A stretch of DNA of 7,088 bases, from NCBI GenBank assembly GCA_007118525.1, contig SKRK01000023.1, positions 1-7,088 on the forward strand, read 5' to 3'. The notes under the pieces were generated by a model. It did no database searches. It had not been told where the DNA came from and was given only the letters and a program-made list of their open reading frames with translations. The number at the start of each line of letters is the position of its first letter. Position 1 is the stretch's first letter. Below, one piece after another: positions 4,808 through 7,088 of the stretch. Both the position numbers and the translations under genes were made by a program. This DNA comes from Balneolaceae bacterium. GTDB lineage: Bacteria > Bacteroidota > Rhodothermia > Balneolales > Balneolaceae.

Positions 4808-7088
4808 GTGAAAAGATATCTGCAAATAGTTTTAATATCATTTCTTCTGGTGGGATGTGCTTCACCGCTAAAGCAAAGTTGGTACGACTTTACGGCATAT
4901 TACAACACTTTCTATAATGCCAAGCAGTACTACGCTGAGGGGGTAAAACTCAATCAGAGGCAGGTCCCGGATTTAAATGCGGCAACTTTTATCAGGATTC
5001 ACACCCGTCCAACCGCAGGTGGTCAGGAGCAGTTTGAGCAGTCTATAGAACGCGGGGCTTCCATTCTCAGAAATCATGAGAATTCAAAGTATGTAAACCC
5101 TGCCCTTTTACTCATAGGTAAATCCTACTTCCACAGATCCGAGTATTTCTCTGCGCTTGAAAAATTCCAGGAGCTGCAAGCCATTGCAAGCGGAAGAGAG
5201 CTTCAGAAAGCCATTCTATGGCAGGGCAGAACATATCTTGAGATGTCGGCATATGATCAGGGACTTCGCACAATTGAGGTTGATTCTGAATACATCCCAA
5301 ACTGGGACAGAGAGATACTGGCTGAGGTTAATGCTGTTAGAGCGCAGCTTTATGTGGCTGTTGAGAATTGGAATAATGCATCAATAGCACTCCATAGAGC
5401 AGCCGGTGAGTTAAGTGACAGAGAGTTGAGATCCAGGGCATATTTCCTGCACGGGCAGGTTCTTGAAGAGATGGAAAACAGCATTCAGGCATTAGCCGCC
5501 TACAAACTGGCCGCAGATGCAGGTACCGACTACAGCCTGGAATTTAACGCACTTCGAAAGCAGGCTGAAATGTCGAGAAGGTCAGGCAACTATGATCAGG
5601 CTATTCGCATATACAGAAGCATTGAGCGTGATGATAAGTTTTTTGATTACCGTCTTGAAATGCGATATGAAATAGCGCGTACCTATCAGGAAAAAGGGGA
5701 AAGTGAGGAAGCCCGAAAACTCTATGCCAATCTGCTGCATAATCGGTTTGATAATCTTCCGGCCATTACGCGCGCTAAGGCCTATTTCGGACTGGCAGAG
5801 ATCTATCGCGACAACCTGAACTCATTTACCATGGCAGCTGCCTACTTTGATTCGGCGGCATCGATGAGAATTGATGCTGAACTGCTGCCGGCCAAATTCA
5901 ATGCAGGCGAGCAGGCGGCCTCATTTGGCGAGTATGCAACCCTGAAAAGAGAAATTGGAAAAATTGACAGCCTTATGCATCTGTCTGCACTGAGCCCGGC
6001 AGAACTCGATTCTGTCGTAGCTGTAATTCGAAACAGGTTATTAGCTGAGCAGGAGCAACAGGCGCGCGGCGTCAGTAGAGGTTCAGAAAGAGTGATTGTA
6101 AGGGATATTTCTCCGGATGAAGTAATTGATGCAGCTGAAAGTGTTGAGTTTGGTTTTTTGAATGTGAAAAGCCAGCAGCTTTTGACCGATGCCAGTTTGC
6201 AATTTCAAGCCATATGGGGCGACCGGCCCCTCGCCGATAACTGGCGGCGAAGGGCTGCCGTGAGCGGCAGCAGATTCGATCAGCCAATGTTATCAAACGG
6301 TGCTGTTCAGGAATCAATGGTAGTAAACGGAGAGAACAATGAGGTTGAACAATTGCCCGGTATAGATCTCTCCGAAATACCATTTACCGAATCGGAAAAA
6401 CGTGAAATGACCCATAAAAAAGAGAATTTAAGATACCGGTTGGCGAACCTGTTTTTCCTAAATCTGGATATGCCCGACAGTGCCAAAGTGTATTATGAAA
6501 AAGTGATTCAGCAAGACGTCAGTCCTGAATTGACCTCAAGGGCTCTCTACAGTATAACGGAGCTTGAACTGCTGGAAGGAAATAGAGAAGAAGCAGATCA
6601 CTGGTCCGAAAGGCTTATTCACGATTTCCCCGAATCTGTATACTCTGAAAGAATTGCCGACAGGATGAATATTTCGCACAGTAGGCCGGTTTCTCCGGAT
6701 CTGCAACAAAATGCCAAATACAGATATTCATATATCATGAAGTCTGACACAGTGAGCCGTTCTGCAGAAAAAGCAATGGAGCTTCAGGAGATGGCCATGA
6801 AAAGTGCCAGTGAAGCCCAGCGTCCACTGCTTCTATTTGAGGCGGCACGACAATATATGGCGGCTGCAATGGAAGAGTCAGAAAATCGTGAACTTGTATC
6901 CGCATGGCTGAATGAGACACAGCGAAGAGAACGGCGTCTGCCCCCGGTTACAGAAGATGATACCAAGGCAATTGATCCCGACTCTGATTTAAATGATGCT
7001 GCCATCGAACTTGAGTATCCATTTGAGGGCGCCTACTGGGATAGTACGAGATCAGTTTTAAATTATATCTCTTCGAATTATCCTTCAA
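4808..7088 (+). CDS. PorW/SprE-like TPR lipoprotein, probable type IX secretion/gliding accessory protein (C-terminus beyond window)
   Basis: The frame is open from a GTG at 4808 to the window edge (760 residues, no stop). No ATG lies upstream in frame after pyk, and the GTG begins an excellent lipoprotein signal peptide: KR at 2-3, hydrophobic core, lipobox L14-V15-G16-C17. Just after the cysteine, WYDFTAYYNTFYNA (25-38) matches the conserved start of PorW/SprE proteins. A second family signature is a WGxRPLxDNWR motif, here WGDRPLADNWRR (470-481). Between them lie TPR-like helix pairs, for example near 97-123, 207-238, 247-275, 283-310 and 321-353. More follow the signature (541-567, 577-604), separated by a polar linker at about 485-530. 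In Porphyromonas and Flavobacterium, PorW/SprE is an outer-membrane lipoprotein needed for type IX secretion and gliding. Assignment here is by recalled motifs, and a looser TPR relative with another role is possible. No ribosome binding site is visible. It probably shares a transcript with pyk. Confidence 0.75.
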   Translation, partial: MKRYLQIVLISFLLVGCASPLKQSWYDFTAYYNTFYNAKQYYAEGVKLNQRQVPDLNAATFIRIHTRPTAGGQEQFEQSIERGASILRNHENSKYVNPALLLIGKSYFHRSEYFSALEKFQELQAIASGRELQKAILWQGRTYLEMSAYDQGLRTIEVDSEYIPNWDREILAEVNAVRAQLYVAVENWNNASIALHRAAGELSDRELRSRAYFLHGQVLEEMENSIQALAAYKLAADAGTDYSLEFNALRKQAEMSRRSGNYDQAIRIYRSIERDDKFFDYRLEMRYEIARTYQEKGESEEARKLYANLLHNRFDNLPAITRAKAYFGLAEIYRDNLNSFTMAAAYFDSAASMRIDAELLPAKFNAGEQAASFGEYATLKREIGKIDSLMHLSALSPAELDSVVAVIRNRLLAEQEQQARGVSRGSERVIVRDISPDEVIDAAESVEFGFLNVKSQQLLTDASLQFQAIWGDRPLADNWRRRAAVSGSRFDQPMLSNGAVQESMVVNGENNEVEQLPGIDLSEIPFTESEKREMTHKKENLRYRLANLFFLNLDMPDSAKVYYEKVIQQDVSPELTSRALYSITELELLEGNREEADHWSERLIHDFPESVYSERIADRMNISHSRPVSPDLQQNAKYRYSYIMKSDTVSRSAEKAMELQEMAMKSASEAQRPLLLFEAARQYMAAAMEESENRELVSAWLNETQRRERRLPPVTEDDTKAIDPDSDLNDAAIELEYPFEGAYWDSTRSVLNYISSNYPS

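Noticed and set aside
5112..7005. Small open frames on both strands within the TPR lipoprotein gene
   Set aside because: The long frame from 4808 is continuous and carries family motifs throughout; the small frames have no supporting feature.
1..7088. Defence island, CRISPR, insertion sequence, prophage or tRNA-linked integration
   Set aside because: No repeat array, transposase, integrase, tRNA or attachment-site duplication is visible, and the genes look like resident chromosomal genes.

Overview
The window looks like ordinary chromosomal sequence from a Bacteroidota-type organism, most likely of the Balneolota/Rhodothermota branch. That placement rests on protein character: a GWxTD-domain lipoprotein, a PorW/SprE-like TPR lipoprotein, a Bacteroidota-style M1 peptidase lipoprotein, and start codons without a clear Shine-Dalgarno sequence. 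It is inference, because there is no rRNA gene here.

Layout. Minus strand, read right to left from about 3181: a GWxTD-domain lipoprotein (1757-3181), a stand-alone receiver-domain response regulator (1151-1537), and the N-terminal 354 residues of an M1-family metallopeptidase lipoprotein that leaves the window at position 1. Plus strand, from 3334: a complete pyruvate kinase (3334-4773). After a 34-nt gap comes a long TPR lipoprotein of the PorW/SprE type, which starts with GTG at 4808 and is still open at the right edge. The two arms diverge from a 152-bp AT-rich intergenic region (3182-3333) that must hold both outward promoters and carries a compact inverted-repeat cluster (3230-3248). 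The two terminal genes are incomplete only because the window ends.

How the genes relate. Pyruvate kinase is core glycolysis. Three of the other four genes encode proteins with lipoprotein signal peptides, so much of the window serves the cell envelope: a peptidase, a GWxTD protein of unknown role, and a probable type IX secretion/gliding accessory protein. The response regulator has no visible partner kinase. Nothing shows that these genes form one pathway.

I found no mobile element, CRISPR array, tRNA, rRNA, toxin-antitoxin pair or defence system, and no convincing new multi-gene system. The points most worth following are the PorW/SprE-like gene directly behind pyk, the GWxTD lipoprotein transcribed divergently from them, and the inverted repeats between the two arms.
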